From Micrasema longulum (Eukaryota > Arthropoda > Insecta > Trichoptera > Brachycentridae), in contig JAGVSM010003759.1 of NCBI GenBank assembly GCA_022494885.1, forward strand, positions 58,938 through 122,937: a DNA stretch of 64,000 bases, read 5' to 3'. Shown here one piece after another: positions 1 through 15,839 of this stretch. A program made the position numbers and the translations under genes. Within the stretch, counting starts at the first letter, position 1. The number at the start of each line of letters is the position of its first letter. Below the pieces are notes generated by a model that did no database searches, was not told the origin of the DNA, and worked only from the letters and a program-made list of their open reading frames with translations.

Positions 1-79
1 TAAAAAATAAAGAATAATTTAAAAATATATATTTATAGATGACAACCATGAAGTTTCGCATAAATAAATTGTCTATGTT

Positions 80-205
80 TTTATGAATGTATGTATGTGT
101 ATGCGCCTCCGTGTATGTACGTGTGTGTGTATGTACATATGTATATATGTGTATATTTATATATACATGTGTGTATATATGTGTATGTCTGTATGTATAT
201 GAATC
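80..205. repeat. TG/TATG-rich low-complexity tract
   Basis: Alternating purine-pyrimidine DNA made of TGTA, TATG and GTGT steps. The open frame that crosses it gives only Tyr/Val/Cys-rich peptide and looks like a by-product of the repeat. Confidence 0.7.
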
Positions 206-284
206 AAAATGTGTATCCGAATAAGTTTATATTTTGTTTGTCTGTGCTCTATATTAATTTGTTAACTATTATAATATATTAAAA

Positions 285-401
285 TGTAATTACCTAGCTT
301 GGAACGGGGTATGTACCCTTGTTAGCTGGGCAAAGTGAATATGGAATTGTATTTTGATAATAAGTGTGAATAAATAAATAAATAAATAAATAAATAAATT
401 T
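285..401 (+). mobile_element. LINE 3' end with AAAT tail
   Basis: The stretch with 'ggaacggggtatgtaccc' followed by an (AAAT)n run at 369-401 matches, in the opposite orientation, the sequence at 9150-9290, which also ends in (AAAT)n. Two unlinked copies with a shared 3' sequence and a simple tail indicate the 3' end of a non-LTR retrotransposon. No coding sequence remains here. Confidence 0.55.
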
Positions 402-744
402 AAAAGAATAAAATATTACCAGTTATAGATATTATCGATAAAAAAAAGATAATTTGGTATTAGAAATACTTTGAACTAGTTAAAAAAAAAATTATAAAAA
501 CTAAGAAAACAATATTGAATAACATTAAATATATATATAAATATATGTATTATTTAAAACTAATATTTAGGTAAATAGTATATGTTTATGTATAAAACTA
601 TATAATGATGTAAAAAAAATGATAAAGAGAAATATTTTTTACTTATAAATTAATTCAAGAAAAAAAACGAAAAAAGAAAAAAAAAACACTGATAAAGAAG
701 TTTAAAACAAATTTTTAACAACAGTAACAAATAGTTACCTAGAA

Positions 745-1403
745 CTATTACCAATGAAATAAAGAAGAAGAGCCGTTCTATATGTACTAAATTCGTGACG
801 TAATCAAGTATGACTTCTTCGGATGTTTAGTGACGTCATCAGATTGTTTTCATCAATGTTTCTGGATTTAGATAGCTTCCTTTTTTTGTGTCGTTTGTTT
901 ACATTTTTGGCGTCCTGTCACTTATCAAACGCTACGAGTTGTAATTTACAATTTTCATGATAAATTGAATTATCAATTTATCATTATCATAATAAATTAA
1001 TGTTAAGAAGAGGTTGAAAACCATAAAATAATAAAAGAAAATCGATATTTAAGATGTAATCACTTTTAACTTTCATCTGTTAGTGCCTGGAACTGGAGTG
1101 TGGAGTGGGTAAGGGGGGGGAGAGCTTAAGACAATATGCATGGACAACTCTCCTTATATTTCTGTCTGTGGCCTGTGGCATTACCAACATTAAAATGAAT
1201 GCATTACTCGTGAACTTTTGTGACAAAATTTAATACCAACTTGAGAAACGGACGTTTTCAAAAGACCTTATTTTCGAAAGAAAAATAATGAATAAAAATA
1301 TTCATTATAAGGGTTTGTATAAACACTAGGAGAATCTTTAAAATATATTTTATTCGTAAAGTGGGTTAAATCCGATATTCCTCCCGAGTGATAATACCCT
1401 ATT
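745..1403 (-). mobile_element. Short non-autonomous derivative of the two-gene THAP/YqaJ transposon
   Basis: Positions 790-985 match the reverse complement of about 59300-59480 (the transposase end of the large element), and 1090-1403 match the reverse complement of 53472-53800 (the nuclease end). The middle, with both genes, is missing. The right end carries the terminal sequence 'gtgataataccctatt' at 1389-1403. The left end is degraded. This is an internally deleted copy that would need transposase supplied in trans. It lies directly beside the left edge of the segmental duplication. Confidence 0.7.
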
Positions 1404-1530
1404 GTATAAGTCCAGAAACCGTATCAAACGTAAGGGGACTAAACTACTCATAAATGAGTGGTTTCACGTTTTAGCCATTAGTTACTCTGTAGACGTCGCT
1501 TTGTACGCAACTGCCGATTGAAATTAAATT

Positions 1531-1623
1531 ATGCCGTGTTGTGTCGTTTGTAGGTGTCAAAATACTGCTGGGATTAAAAGGAAATGCGGTGTATTACTTT
1601 TCATGTATAAAACTGGTTTCTGA
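1531..1623 (+). pseudogene. THAP zinc-finger exon relic (unit 1 copy)
   Basis: An ATG opens a reading frame beginning MPCCVV, followed by RCQNTAGIKRK. This is the start of a THAP domain, whose C2CH finger begins with Cys pairs spaced 2-4 residues apart just after the initiator Met. The frame ends at a TGA before the His/Phe-Pro part. The paralogous copy at 15324 is slightly better preserved. It is a leftover of a THAP-bearing transposase gene that was present before the local duplication. Confidence 0.5.
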
Positions 1624-1712
1624 GGACAGCGGTGCCCATATCATAGCGGCCGTAGTGAACGGTGATGCGGTGGACAGTCGTCGTTACGGTGACCAGAGAG
1701 TGGTTTCCTAGG
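1608..1712 (+). repeat. CG-rich ~100-bp module, single copy
   Basis: It runs from about 'gacagcggtgcccat' to 'gagagtggtttcctagg'. In this AT-rich setting it stands out by repeated CG dinucleotides. The same module occurs at least three times at 15405-15715 in the second duplication unit, once inverted, with a partial copy at 16560-16605. Confidence 0.6.
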
Positions 1713-2049
1713 AATGCCAGGGTAGTCGATTTTTTTACCCGACTTTCTATTAATATGCCTTAGTATAATATTAAACGGTATTAATTTACAAAATGATTAT
1801 TGAATGATTTTGTTCCGTTTGCCAAATAAAAGAGTACCTGTTTTTTTTTTCAAATGTTCAGGCAGTAAAATATATTTTGTAGGAAAACATAACCCAAAAT
1901 TCACTTTTATTTTTGTTATGATAATATATTGTTCACAGTCTGGCAACATTACGTGCCCACTTCACGCATGCGCGCAGGCGGGATCTTGGGTAGAGGGGGG
2001 AATTTTGGATACAGAACTTGATCTTACACGACTTCTTGTATATTTTTTT

Positions 2050-2235
2050 TTTTTTTAATATTTTCATTTTTTTGCACTGCAACAGAAAAGGAGACCTCAT
2101 AACAGTGGTGAATTACATCACAGAACACCCAGGCTTGAGAAAAATCACATTTAATTTTTGTGTTATCACCGGGAATCGAACCCGGAACCTTCGTGTGTGA
2201 GTCAAGCGTCTTGATCACTACACCACGGAGGCTGT
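2050..2235 (-). mobile_element. tRNA-derived SINE (family 1)
   Basis: Read on the minus strand, the head has an A-box-like 'gtggtgtagtgatcaag' and a B box 'ggttcgattcc', followed by a body ending in 'gttgcagtgcaaaaaaatg' and an A-rich tail. A second copy with the same head and body is at 50862-51015. The corresponding position in duplication unit 2 (about 17040-17065) lacks it, so it inserted after the duplication. Confidence 0.8.
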
Positions 2236-2485
2236 CACAGATATATACATATATATAACGTTTAGCGTTTTTATTTGTCTCTACTTTCAAGATTACAGAA
2301 TACGACTAGGCACAAATGGCTATAGAAAACAAGACAAAAATAATTCACAATAAAGTTTTAATAATGTTTTATTTCTGGTTTGTCATATATATATCAAGTA
2401 AAGTTAGACATTATAAATTCTTTTAACTCAGTATTAACTTGAATTCTATATTTATGATTAGGTCTTTTAAGTTGCTTTCAACAAA

Positions 2486-8155
<5,670 letters not shown>

Positions 8156-8400
8156 CTTAACAGGGTACTACTAATAGTAAAAATGAATATGTGGTTAGGG
8201 TATTTATTTAATTTTTTAATCTATTGATATTGTTTTATCTAAATAATGTTTTTCAAATATATGTAAATAAAGCTTTAATTATAATATTGAATCGCTAATC
8301 TTTATGTGATTACTTGTTTTTTGATAATGTTTTAGACAATCAGGTTTTCCCGATGATCACTAATCAATTGGCATCTACAGAGAGATAAGATAAATCTTAC
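8156..8400 (-). promoter_or_regulatory. Putative promoter of gene A
   Basis: A TATA-like TAAATAAATA (reverse of 8201-8210) sits 46 bp before the start codon. The same box is at the same distance in gene B. GATA-factor-like motifs are reverse AGATAAA at 8234-8240 and AGATAAGATAA on plus at 8383-8393; both lie in blocks conserved upstream of gene B. GATA sites are known in insect midgut protease promoters, so gut expression is a reasonable inference. No transcription start can be fixed from sequence alone. Confidence 0.45.
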
Positions 8401-9026
8401 ATAAACATCCTACTTTACTGAAAATTATTTTCCGATTTTAAAACACGCGGTGGTTTACCCGCAACAATAAAACTCTTACAAATTTATTACAAACGCCGTC
8501 ATCGTCGGTATATATTAAAACAGTATAAGGTAAAATGTATATTTATGTACGAACAGTTGTTCGTGTTTTTTGATAAACTTTTTTAGGACGTATTTTTTGA
8601 CCAGTTTGATTTTTAGATGACTGGAAGATATTGCTTTAGCAATACGTTCGCCAAAGTACTTATTATTTGTACTTGAAGATTTAAATAAATGAATTTATTG
8701 TATTACCTTAATTTTTTTTTATTAGTACCAACCGATTAAATTTTTCACAGACTTTGCTTAAATTTTTGGTCCAAATTTTTTTAAATTTAGTAAAATTGTA
8801 TGTTCGGCCGTAAATCACATAGGAAAGATTTTTTAGGTTGATACTTAGAAACAAATTTATGAGGCAAATATATCATTCTATATTACCACTTTAAAAAAAG
8901 TTCAGTCTGTTTTAGAAAGTTGAGTAATAATTGAAAATATTTGATTGAAAACATCGTTAATATATTTTTTGTAATTTATGTATGTTATTTTAAAAATGCT
9001 ATTGATTAAAATAAAATAATCTATTG

Positions 9027-9110
9027 TAAGACGTCAGTCCCCATTATGTACACAAAAATTCAGATTCAATTCACAAGAAAGAGAATCTTTTACGTAATGG
9101 GAAACGTTAA
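9027..9110 (-). repeat. Short dispersed repeat, paired with an inverted copy at 12385-12447
   Basis: The sequence from 'taagacgtcagtccccatta' to 'ttttacgtaatgggaaacgt' reappears as its reverse complement at 12385-12447. It probably belongs to the 3' part of a retroelement because an A/T tail lies near both copies. The family is not recognised. Confidence 0.5.
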
Positions 9111-9149
9111 TGTAAATATATATATTTTATTATTGTAAAAAATTGTATT

Positions 9150-9290
9150 TAGTTGTAATATTTATTTATTTATTTATTTATTATCATTATATTACATTCA
9201 CAAAATTATAATTTATGTAAAGTTGCTTTGACTGTCTAACTAGGGTTATTTACCCCGTTCTAAGGCAGTAAAAAAAATATAAAAAACAGA
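9150..9290 (-). mobile_element. LINE 3' end with AAAT tail
   Basis: Reverse orientation of the element end at 285-401. On the minus strand it reads 'ccttagaacggggtaaata' followed after about 80 bp by an (AAAT)n tail (plus strand (ATTT)n at 9160-9182). Confidence 0.55.
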
Positions 9291-9324
9291 AATCAATTTA
9301 TAGAAACAGTTATAAAGATACAGG

Positions 9325-9500
9325 ACAAAGTGAAAAACAAAGTAAAAAATGTAGTAAAAACATAGTAAAAATGTAGTAAAAACATAATAAAAATGTAGTA
9401 AAAACATAGTAAAATGTAGTAAAAAAACGTAGCAAAAAATGACAAAAACAAAGTAATAAATGCAGTGAAAACATAGTAAAAACCATGAAAATATATAAAT
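9325..9500. repeat. AT-rich minisatellite, units of about 10-22 bp
   Basis: Imperfect tandem repeats of 'aaaaatgtagtaaaaacat' and shorter variants with 'gtagtaaaa' or 'catagtaaaa' cores. The minus strand stays open because the repeat avoids stops there, giving a Phe/Tyr/Leu-rich peptide of no likely meaning. Confidence 0.75.
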
Positions 9501-9839
9501 ATGTCAATAAAAATATTTTGAAACTCAGTAAAATGCGAAATAAAAACAGAATACATAGTAAGAAAAATATTTAAATATTGTATTTTAATTTGTTTATTAA
9601 TAAATAAAAAAAAATAAAAAAAATAAAATTGAATTGAAATCAGCTTTACTGTAATTCAAACATACCTCAGTGAATTTTGAACAAGTTTCGAGGAAATTTT
9701 ACTAATTGGCAAGATCGGATTAACGGACTTTTCACCAATTAGATTGACATAATTGATAATTGAAATCTAGTAACTTTTTCTTCATGTTGTATCTACATAA
9801 AATTAAGCTGTAAGAAAAAAGTTCATCATGTCTAGTACT

Positions 9840-10175
9840 GGTCGCGCTCGGTGATTCTTATTTTTACCATGAATATAGCTACTTCCACTATTTTTCCAGA
9901 ACAAGTTCGGAAGATTATAGCACCAAATATTATTAGTTTATTGATAGAGTATTTTGAACCCTAAAATTCGGTGTCTTCCCAATGCCTATGATAATTGTCT
10001 GTGTCTGCAAGTGGAGGGAAAGTAGAAATATCTAATTTTGATTTTCTCAGAAGCTGCGCTCACTTGGACAAATATTTATTTAGGTATGAGGTCATCCATC
10101 AACACGAAATAAATTTTATGGTTAGGAAAACCTCGTTCTGGAGATTCAATACTCAGATCTAACCTAGTTTTGGTA
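9840..10175 (-). mobile_element. LINE endonuclease fragment, unit 1 copy
   Basis: On the minus strand the frames match the better preserved copy at 23100-23460, including LDLSIESPE, MDDLI and IRYFYFP. It is the AP-endonuclease domain of a non-LTR retrotransposon, interrupted by stops. It lies upstream of gene A, as the other copy lies upstream of gene B, and marks the far end of the duplicated unit. Confidence 0.65.
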
Positions 10176-10384
10176 AATAACTCTGTTGACATATATTTTT
10201 ATGCCTCCAAATACATGAGCAGGGAGCAAGGAGTTGGATTATTTTGAATATTTATTTTATTTGTAAAAAATCATTGAATGAAAATTGCGTCTGCGGAGAA
10301 GCGATTTCGTCTAAAAACCAGTTGTTCCTTTTTATTGGTAATCTTTTACTAAAGTCTCATTTTAAGTATACTTGTAAATAATTT

Positions 10385-10545
10385 AATGATTGTACCTAAT
10401 AAAGAAATTCCTCTATAATTCTCAGAATTTTTCTTCTGTACTTTTTTAAATATAGGCGTAGTTATACTCATTCTCCATTCTTCCGGTATAATACTTGCTG
10501 CTAATATTTTGTTAAATCATCATCATAAATTTTTTGCAACTAATG
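10385..10545 (-). mobile_element. LINE reverse transcriptase fragment
   Basis: On the minus strand one frame reads IIPEEWRMSITTPIFKK followed by ENYRGISLLG. These are the 'EWRxSxxxPIFKKG' and 'NYRGISLL' motifs at the start of LINE reverse transcriptase domains. The rest of the domain is missing. Confidence 0.65.
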
Positions 10546-10879
10546 GTGCATAGCGCACTACATTAGTTTCCCTTTCCTAAGTCTTAACCTAAGTATGTTA
10601 TCAACTCGTTTGAGATATTTTCAATTCCGGGAGCCTTACTATTTTTGCGTTAATTTTATGTGTGATAATTTTCCTTAAATTTGTTCTATTTTATTGAATT
10701 CAGAAAATATAAATAATTTAAACAAAGATTTCCTAACAAAAAAATAATAATTAAGTTTACACAAGTAAAAGGTGTGAACATTAAATGTGACAAAAATAAA
10801 ACTTAAGTTAGAAAAGTATAATCGTCAACATTTACGTTTTCCACGGAGGTAATAAATAAAACTACCGAATGCACATTCT

Positions 10880-11000
10880 AAGCCTAAGCCATCCATGCAT
10901 TTACATATGAACGTACCCATATACACACATGCATACGCATATTTACATGCATATTTAAAACATACACAAACACATATATAACATGCGGTACATATACGCG
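10880..11000. repeat. CA/CATA-rich low-complexity tract
   Basis: Mostly CATA, CACA and TACA steps, comparable to the tract at 80-205 on the other strand. Nothing else is evident. Confidence 0.55.
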
Positions 11001-11334
11001 AGATGTACATTCAGAAACTATTCCAAATAATCAACACCATGAAGAAAATTTATTCATAAATGCAATGTGCTTTTGAAAATGTATACATGAATACAATGTC
11101 CATTATACTTTAAATAATGTTTCAATATTCCTTCTGCAGTTATTTCATTTATCGGATTCTGATTTAGTTTACTTCAAAAAGACTAAATAAAGACTTGACA
11201 AACATTATTTAAAAACTATATTACAGTTCAAATTTAATAACTCAATTGCAAGTCTCGTGGGTTTTAATGTCAGTTTCAATGCACAAATTTTAAATGACTT
11301 CCTCAGTTTTTAAATTACGTCTAGATAAATTCTA

Positions 11335-11815
11335 GCATGTTTTTGTCTAGAATTTTTCAGTGTCCGTTCAATAATCTAATATTACTTTATAAAGTGATCA
11401 ATTCAGTAACTGACTGTCCTGATTTGCTAGAGTTGGTGTGTTTCCGTGTACCTTGTCAACATACCCGCCACAGATCTCCTTTTTGTTCTGCAAGTTCTAG
11501 GACCAACTATCACATGCACTCGCTTATCTCTAGGCTCCACAGTATGAGGACAAGCCTGATATATTTGGTTTTGGACTTGATAGTTATAAAACTAGACTGA
11601 TTTCTTTTTTTCTCTCGCAATATTATTCTTAAACATTTATTTATATTTAAAAATGTTTTTCCTTTTTTGTTTTTTCATATCGTTAATATTTTTGGTTGCT
11701 TATCTGTATTTACCAGGGGCGAACCGTCCATATGATCGATTATTCGCAGCTTACCTTAGATTATTGTATGTTTGGAGGAAGTGCTTTCAATTCAATAAAT
11801 AAATGCACAAAAAAT
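11335..11815 (+). mobile_element. LINE ORF2 C-terminus and 3' end
   Basis: The peptide LLYKVINSVTDCPDLLELVC, followed by FRVPCQHTRHRSPFCSASSR, matches the C-terminal part of the element at 29370-30396, and the sequence ends in an 'aataaataaatg' tail near 11805. It is a severely 5'-truncated copy of that LINE. Confidence 0.7.
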
Positions 11816-11872
11816 CATACTTAAGAGTGGTGCTTCGTTGTCCCCCCACTTTCTTATTTGAGACGTTGTTTC

Positions 11873-14357
11873 AATGAGCAATTATCATGGATTTTCTTTA
11901 TTAGCTAATAAATTAATTGAAAAAATCAATAGACAATCGGTACTCTTCTTATTAAAATCCGATAGGGGAGATATAAAGGATCAAAGTCTAGTCATTTCGA
12001 TATAAATAAAAACAGACAACATGAGACGTCACCAAGTATGACGTCATCGGATGCGGAGATAGTTTTTACGTAAAAATTTATGATTTGAGTAGAGTTAGTG
12101 GAATGGGGTGACTTTGATCAGTTTCGAACTTCAAACTTTCGTAAAAGAAAAATTGAAACTCTTATTTTTTAAATGAGAAAGTATTATGTTGTGTGAGCGA
12201 GAAAATAATAAAGACTTGGTGATCAAAGTCAACCCTTTGGAGTAGGGTCGCTTTGAAACATCATGTTTTTATGTGTTTGTTTTGAATTATTATTTTTTTT
12301 TTTTTTATCTAGATAACAAATATAAGTCTACAATATTACTGCTTAATACATTTTTTATATCAATTTAATACATATATTTACAGAAACGTTTCCCATTACG
12401 TAAAAAAAAAAAAAATTTTTGTGTATATAATGGAGAGTGACGTCTTACATTGATTTGTATATATATTTTTTAATTAGTAAATATTTTTGTATACAATGCA
12501 AATTATAAAAAAAACGGTATTTTCAGTCAGTGCCACACAAAAAATAATTATAAATATAACTTTTCACTTCTTTCTGAATTATATCATCCATTCTCCATTA
12601 ATAAAAGACACTGAGGCACAGCACACAACAAGAAAATTGAAAAAAGGCGTGTACTTGATGGGCGCTTAAGTCGCATCTCATGAAATAATTAAATAAATAC
12701 AAATAATGTACTTCAATTCGACATAAAGCTGAATTTATTTTTTTAATTATTGTAAACCAAAAAAAGGAATTTCAATATAAACACAAAACTAATAATTGAA
12801 ATAGAAATCAAGTTTAAAATTGAAAAAAATTATGGTGATTTAAAAAAAAACACACATTTCTTAAATAATTGATAAAGAAAACATAAAAAACCTTGCTTTC
12901 TGATCAAAAAAAAATCAGGATATGAATTTATAATTGTGTATAAGAATTTGTTAATTATCTAACATCATTATCGGAACAGAATGAGAGGTTATTGTGTTCT
13001 TTTTATGTATGGTGGAAACTTATCTTTCACAGCTCTGAAAACATTTATTTTACCGAATGACTTGACTTTTATTCCAGTAAATCTATTCTTGTATCTGCTA
13101 ATCTGTTTCTTACGAAGACGTGAAATATACTTGGGAAATTAATATTGGCCATATTCAACAGTGTTCGACAAAATTTCATAAGAAGTGCCATTGAAGTGTA
13201 TAAGGGTTTTCTACAAGCACTTCGTCACAATTATCTGATTTACTAGAATCTTTTCACTGTTATCGTTCGAGGACGAAGCTTCACATTAATTTCGCTCATT
13301 TTTAAAGGAAAATATTTTAGGAGAAAATATTAATATAAAATATGTAATATTTTGTATTTATATTCTTAAATCCCGTATGTTGAGGGTAAATTCCGTCATC
13401 ACATTTTACTATTGCTCGGTAAACAAAATTTTCCTTCTGTTCTGGAAATATTGGCAAAAATGCTTTTAAGGATGTGTATTTTATATTATCCATTGTATAG
13501 TGTTCCAAAACATATTTTATAATGGTTGGAAGCAGCCTTAATTTCCTTAGAGGTTTTTCTAGTATTTCAGCAAAATATTTTTTGTAGGCCCTGTCTCAGA
13601 ACTTTTATTGATAACTTCGAATCACGTCGCTCGCAAAACATGTATGTAAAAAAATTTCATCAATTTCAGCTCATTTTAGAAAACTTCTTAATATTTGTTA
13701 AAAATGTAAATGTATAAAATAATAATAAAAAATATAAATATTTCGTAATAATAGACACTCAGTGATTCATAAAATTACTTTTATCATTAAATAAATATTT
13801 TAAGAACTAATACTTTAGTCTATCACATAATATATAAAAAAAACAACTTCACGGTTCCACTTCTAATTTCTTGGAACCTTATTTAAAATATAATATTGGC
13901 ATTTAAAGCGTATCCGGTTTTACCATATAGAAAAAATAGTTCAAATTTGTCAAAGGTTTCCAAGTTATTGAGAAAAATATGGACGGTATATTTGCTGATC
14001 AGTCACCTAACGGTTCAAATGTCACCACATTTTACTATTGATACTGGCTTCAAAGTTGGCGAGAGAGGGGGAAAAAAGCATAGACAAAAATACGGGTTGT
14101 TTAATTTCTATAAATGGCATTACCAACATTAAAATAAATGCATGGTTTGTGATGTACTGATAGATGGATTAATATGATTTAATTCGATACCAACCGAATA
14201 AAATAGCTTTTCTGAGACATTGAATATTGTAAACGAAATTTATTAATGAAATTATTGATTATTAGGACTTTTATAAAGACTAAAACAGTCTTTGAAAAAG
14301 CCTTTATATGACCAGTATGATAAATCCGATATTCCTCCCGAGTGATAATACCCTATT
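11873..14357 (-). mobile_element. 2.5-kb non-autonomous relative of the THAP/YqaJ transposon
   Basis: The left 190 bp (11873-12060) match the reverse complement of 59450-59641, and the right end (about 14090-14357) matches the reverse complement of 53472-53720, finishing with 'gagtgataataccctatt'. The interior (about 12110-13950) does not match the large element's genes. It contains a paired copy of the repeat at 9027, A/T-rich sequence and a 63-codon minus-strand frame (13317-13508) that I do not recognise. This is a deletion derivative with unrelated or strongly diverged filler. Confidence 0.6.
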
Positions 14358-14399
14358 CGTGAAGGTACTGGTCATTTGATTATTTTTTTAATGAGTCAT

Positions 14400-14745
14400 T
14401 GATACATTTGTGGTCCGACTTTTGCTTAGAGAAATTTATCTTTTGTGGCCCCAAGAGTGTTGATTGTCCGAGATGAACATATTAAGTTCTCCAAAACGAA
14501 AGCCATTTTCAGGAGAAGTGTACAAATTTGGATTTTGTCTAAGGAAAGAGGCCATTGCAGGAGACTGCTGTGAGATATTGCAAATATTGCGAGATGTCCA
14601 AATGTTTATTAAAATATTTGCTTTTGTAATAAATTTTAATATTTGCTATTATTTAATAATGTGCATGCTTCCACTTTTCATTATGTTTCATCACAACTCA
14701 ACACGGGACTTTTGGCCTCATACACATAGAGATAGGTTGTTTTTT
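14400..14745 (+). mobile_element. LINE ORF2 C-terminal fragment
   Basis: The frame reading MNILSSPKRKPFSGEVYKFG is the same coding block found on the minus strand at 52735-53190, where it follows a typical LINE C-terminal sequence. It ends at a T/A-rich tail near 14740. A SINE family 2 body follows at about 14795-14845. Confidence 0.55.
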
Positions 14746-14794
14746 TTTTTTTAAATAAAAATAATTAAATAATAAAAATGATAAAAAAACTCAT

Positions 14795-14845
14795 AGTTCC
14801 TGGACTAGCACCTGATGCGTTAGACTGATCGCCTGACCATCTACG
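14795..14845 (+). mobile_element. SINE family 2 body fragment
   Basis: The piece 'tggactagcacctgatgcg' and the following 'tgatcgcctgacc' match the 3' body of the SINE at 5985-6155. The tRNA head is not present. Confidence 0.5.
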
Positions 14846-15323
14846 TAACAAAAATTATCAAGATACGCTGCAATTGGAGTAAAAAATCATTAAAATAAAT
14901 GTGAGTGTACAATGTTTGTATACCTGTGGCTTCGAACTGAAAAGGCCAATGTCAGATTTGATTAGTTTATTTCTAACATTTTGTAAAGGGTCTATGTTAA
15001 CAAAAAAAAACGTTTTTAACTATTTTATAAACACATGCGTATGCGATTATGTATTTAATTTATAATAGTTATCAAACAAGTCAAACAGTTTAATATATAT
15101 CCACAAAATTGATGACTTGAATAATGACACCCCTATAATATTGAGATTTACGGCATTAGCTCTTTTTTATATAAGCCACAGACAGAATTATAATAGTCCA
15201 GAAACCCGTACGCGCATCGAACTGAAGGTTACTAAACTACTCATTAATTAGTAGTTTTACGTTTTGGCTATAAGTTACTCTGTAGGCGACGCTTAGTACG
15301 CAACTGCCGATTTAAATTAAACT

Positions 15324-15404
15324 ATGCCGTGTTGTGTCGTTCTTAGGTGTAAAAATACTGCTGGGATTAAAAGAAAATACAGTGGAAACACATTTCATGT
15401 GTAA
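15324..15404 (+). pseudogene. THAP zinc-finger exon relic (unit 2 copy)
   Basis: An ATG-initiated 26-codon frame begins MPCCVVLRCKNTAGIKRK and continues YSGNTFHV, then a stop. The Cys spacing after Met and the hydrophobic-Phe-His end are those of the first half of a THAP domain (C2CH finger). Nothing of the second half was found. It is better preserved than the copy at 1531. Confidence 0.55.
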
Positions 15405-15715
15405 AGCTAGGGTTTCCTAGACAGCGGCGCCCGTATCTTAACGGCCGTAGTGAACGGTAATGCGGTGGACAGCCGTCGTAAAGCTAGGGTTTCCTAGGAC
15501 AGCGGTGCCCGTATTTTAACGGCCGTAGTGAACAGTGATGCGGTTGACAGCCGTCGTAACGGTGACTAGAGAGTGGTTTCCTATAAAAATGGTGTTGATA
15601 ACACCGTTAAAAAATAAAACCACTCTCTATTCACCGCTACGACGGCTGCCTACCGCATCACCGTTCACTACGGCCGTTAAGATACGGGCACTGCTGTCCT
15701 AGCAAACCCTAGCTT
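15405..15715. repeat. CG-rich module array with a large inverted repeat
   Basis: Two direct copies of the ~100-bp module (from about 15407 and 15482) are followed by an inverted copy (about 15600-15715). Positions 15482-15715 can therefore fold into a hairpin with arms of roughly 115 bp. Ends are marked by 'gctagggtttcctagg' and its complement. A last piece of the inverted module is at 16560-16605, beyond a LINE fragment. Confidence 0.75.
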
Positions 15716-15839
15716 AACAGTGACTAAAGAGTGGTTTCCTAGGAAAGCGGTTTTGATAACATTTATAGCAATTAATTATTATTTTTTTTATTTAATAGCA
15801 TAATTATATATTTTTAAAATTTAAAAAAAAATTCACTTG

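Noticed and set aside
91..282. Open frame over the TG/TATG-rich tract
   Set aside because: Its composition follows the microsatellite; no domain, no conserved partner.
2160..2235. Functional tRNA genes at 2160-2235, 5985-6060, 38795-38870, 39840-39915, 50930-51015 and 54990-55060
   Set aside because: All are tRNA-like heads attached to repeated bodies with A/T tails, i.e. SINEs; the cloverleaf is imperfect in each.
9325..9500. CRISPR-like array
   Set aside because: Repeats are contiguous, imperfect and without unique spacers, and the genome is eukaryotic.
9293..9556. Phe/Tyr-rich minus-strand frame, possible membrane protein
   Set aside because: Generated by the AT-rich minisatellite at 9325-9500.
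13317..13508. Possible small host gene on the minus strand
   Set aside because: No recognisable domain, no splice partners found, and it sits inside a non-autonomous transposon copy; kept only as an open question in the findings.
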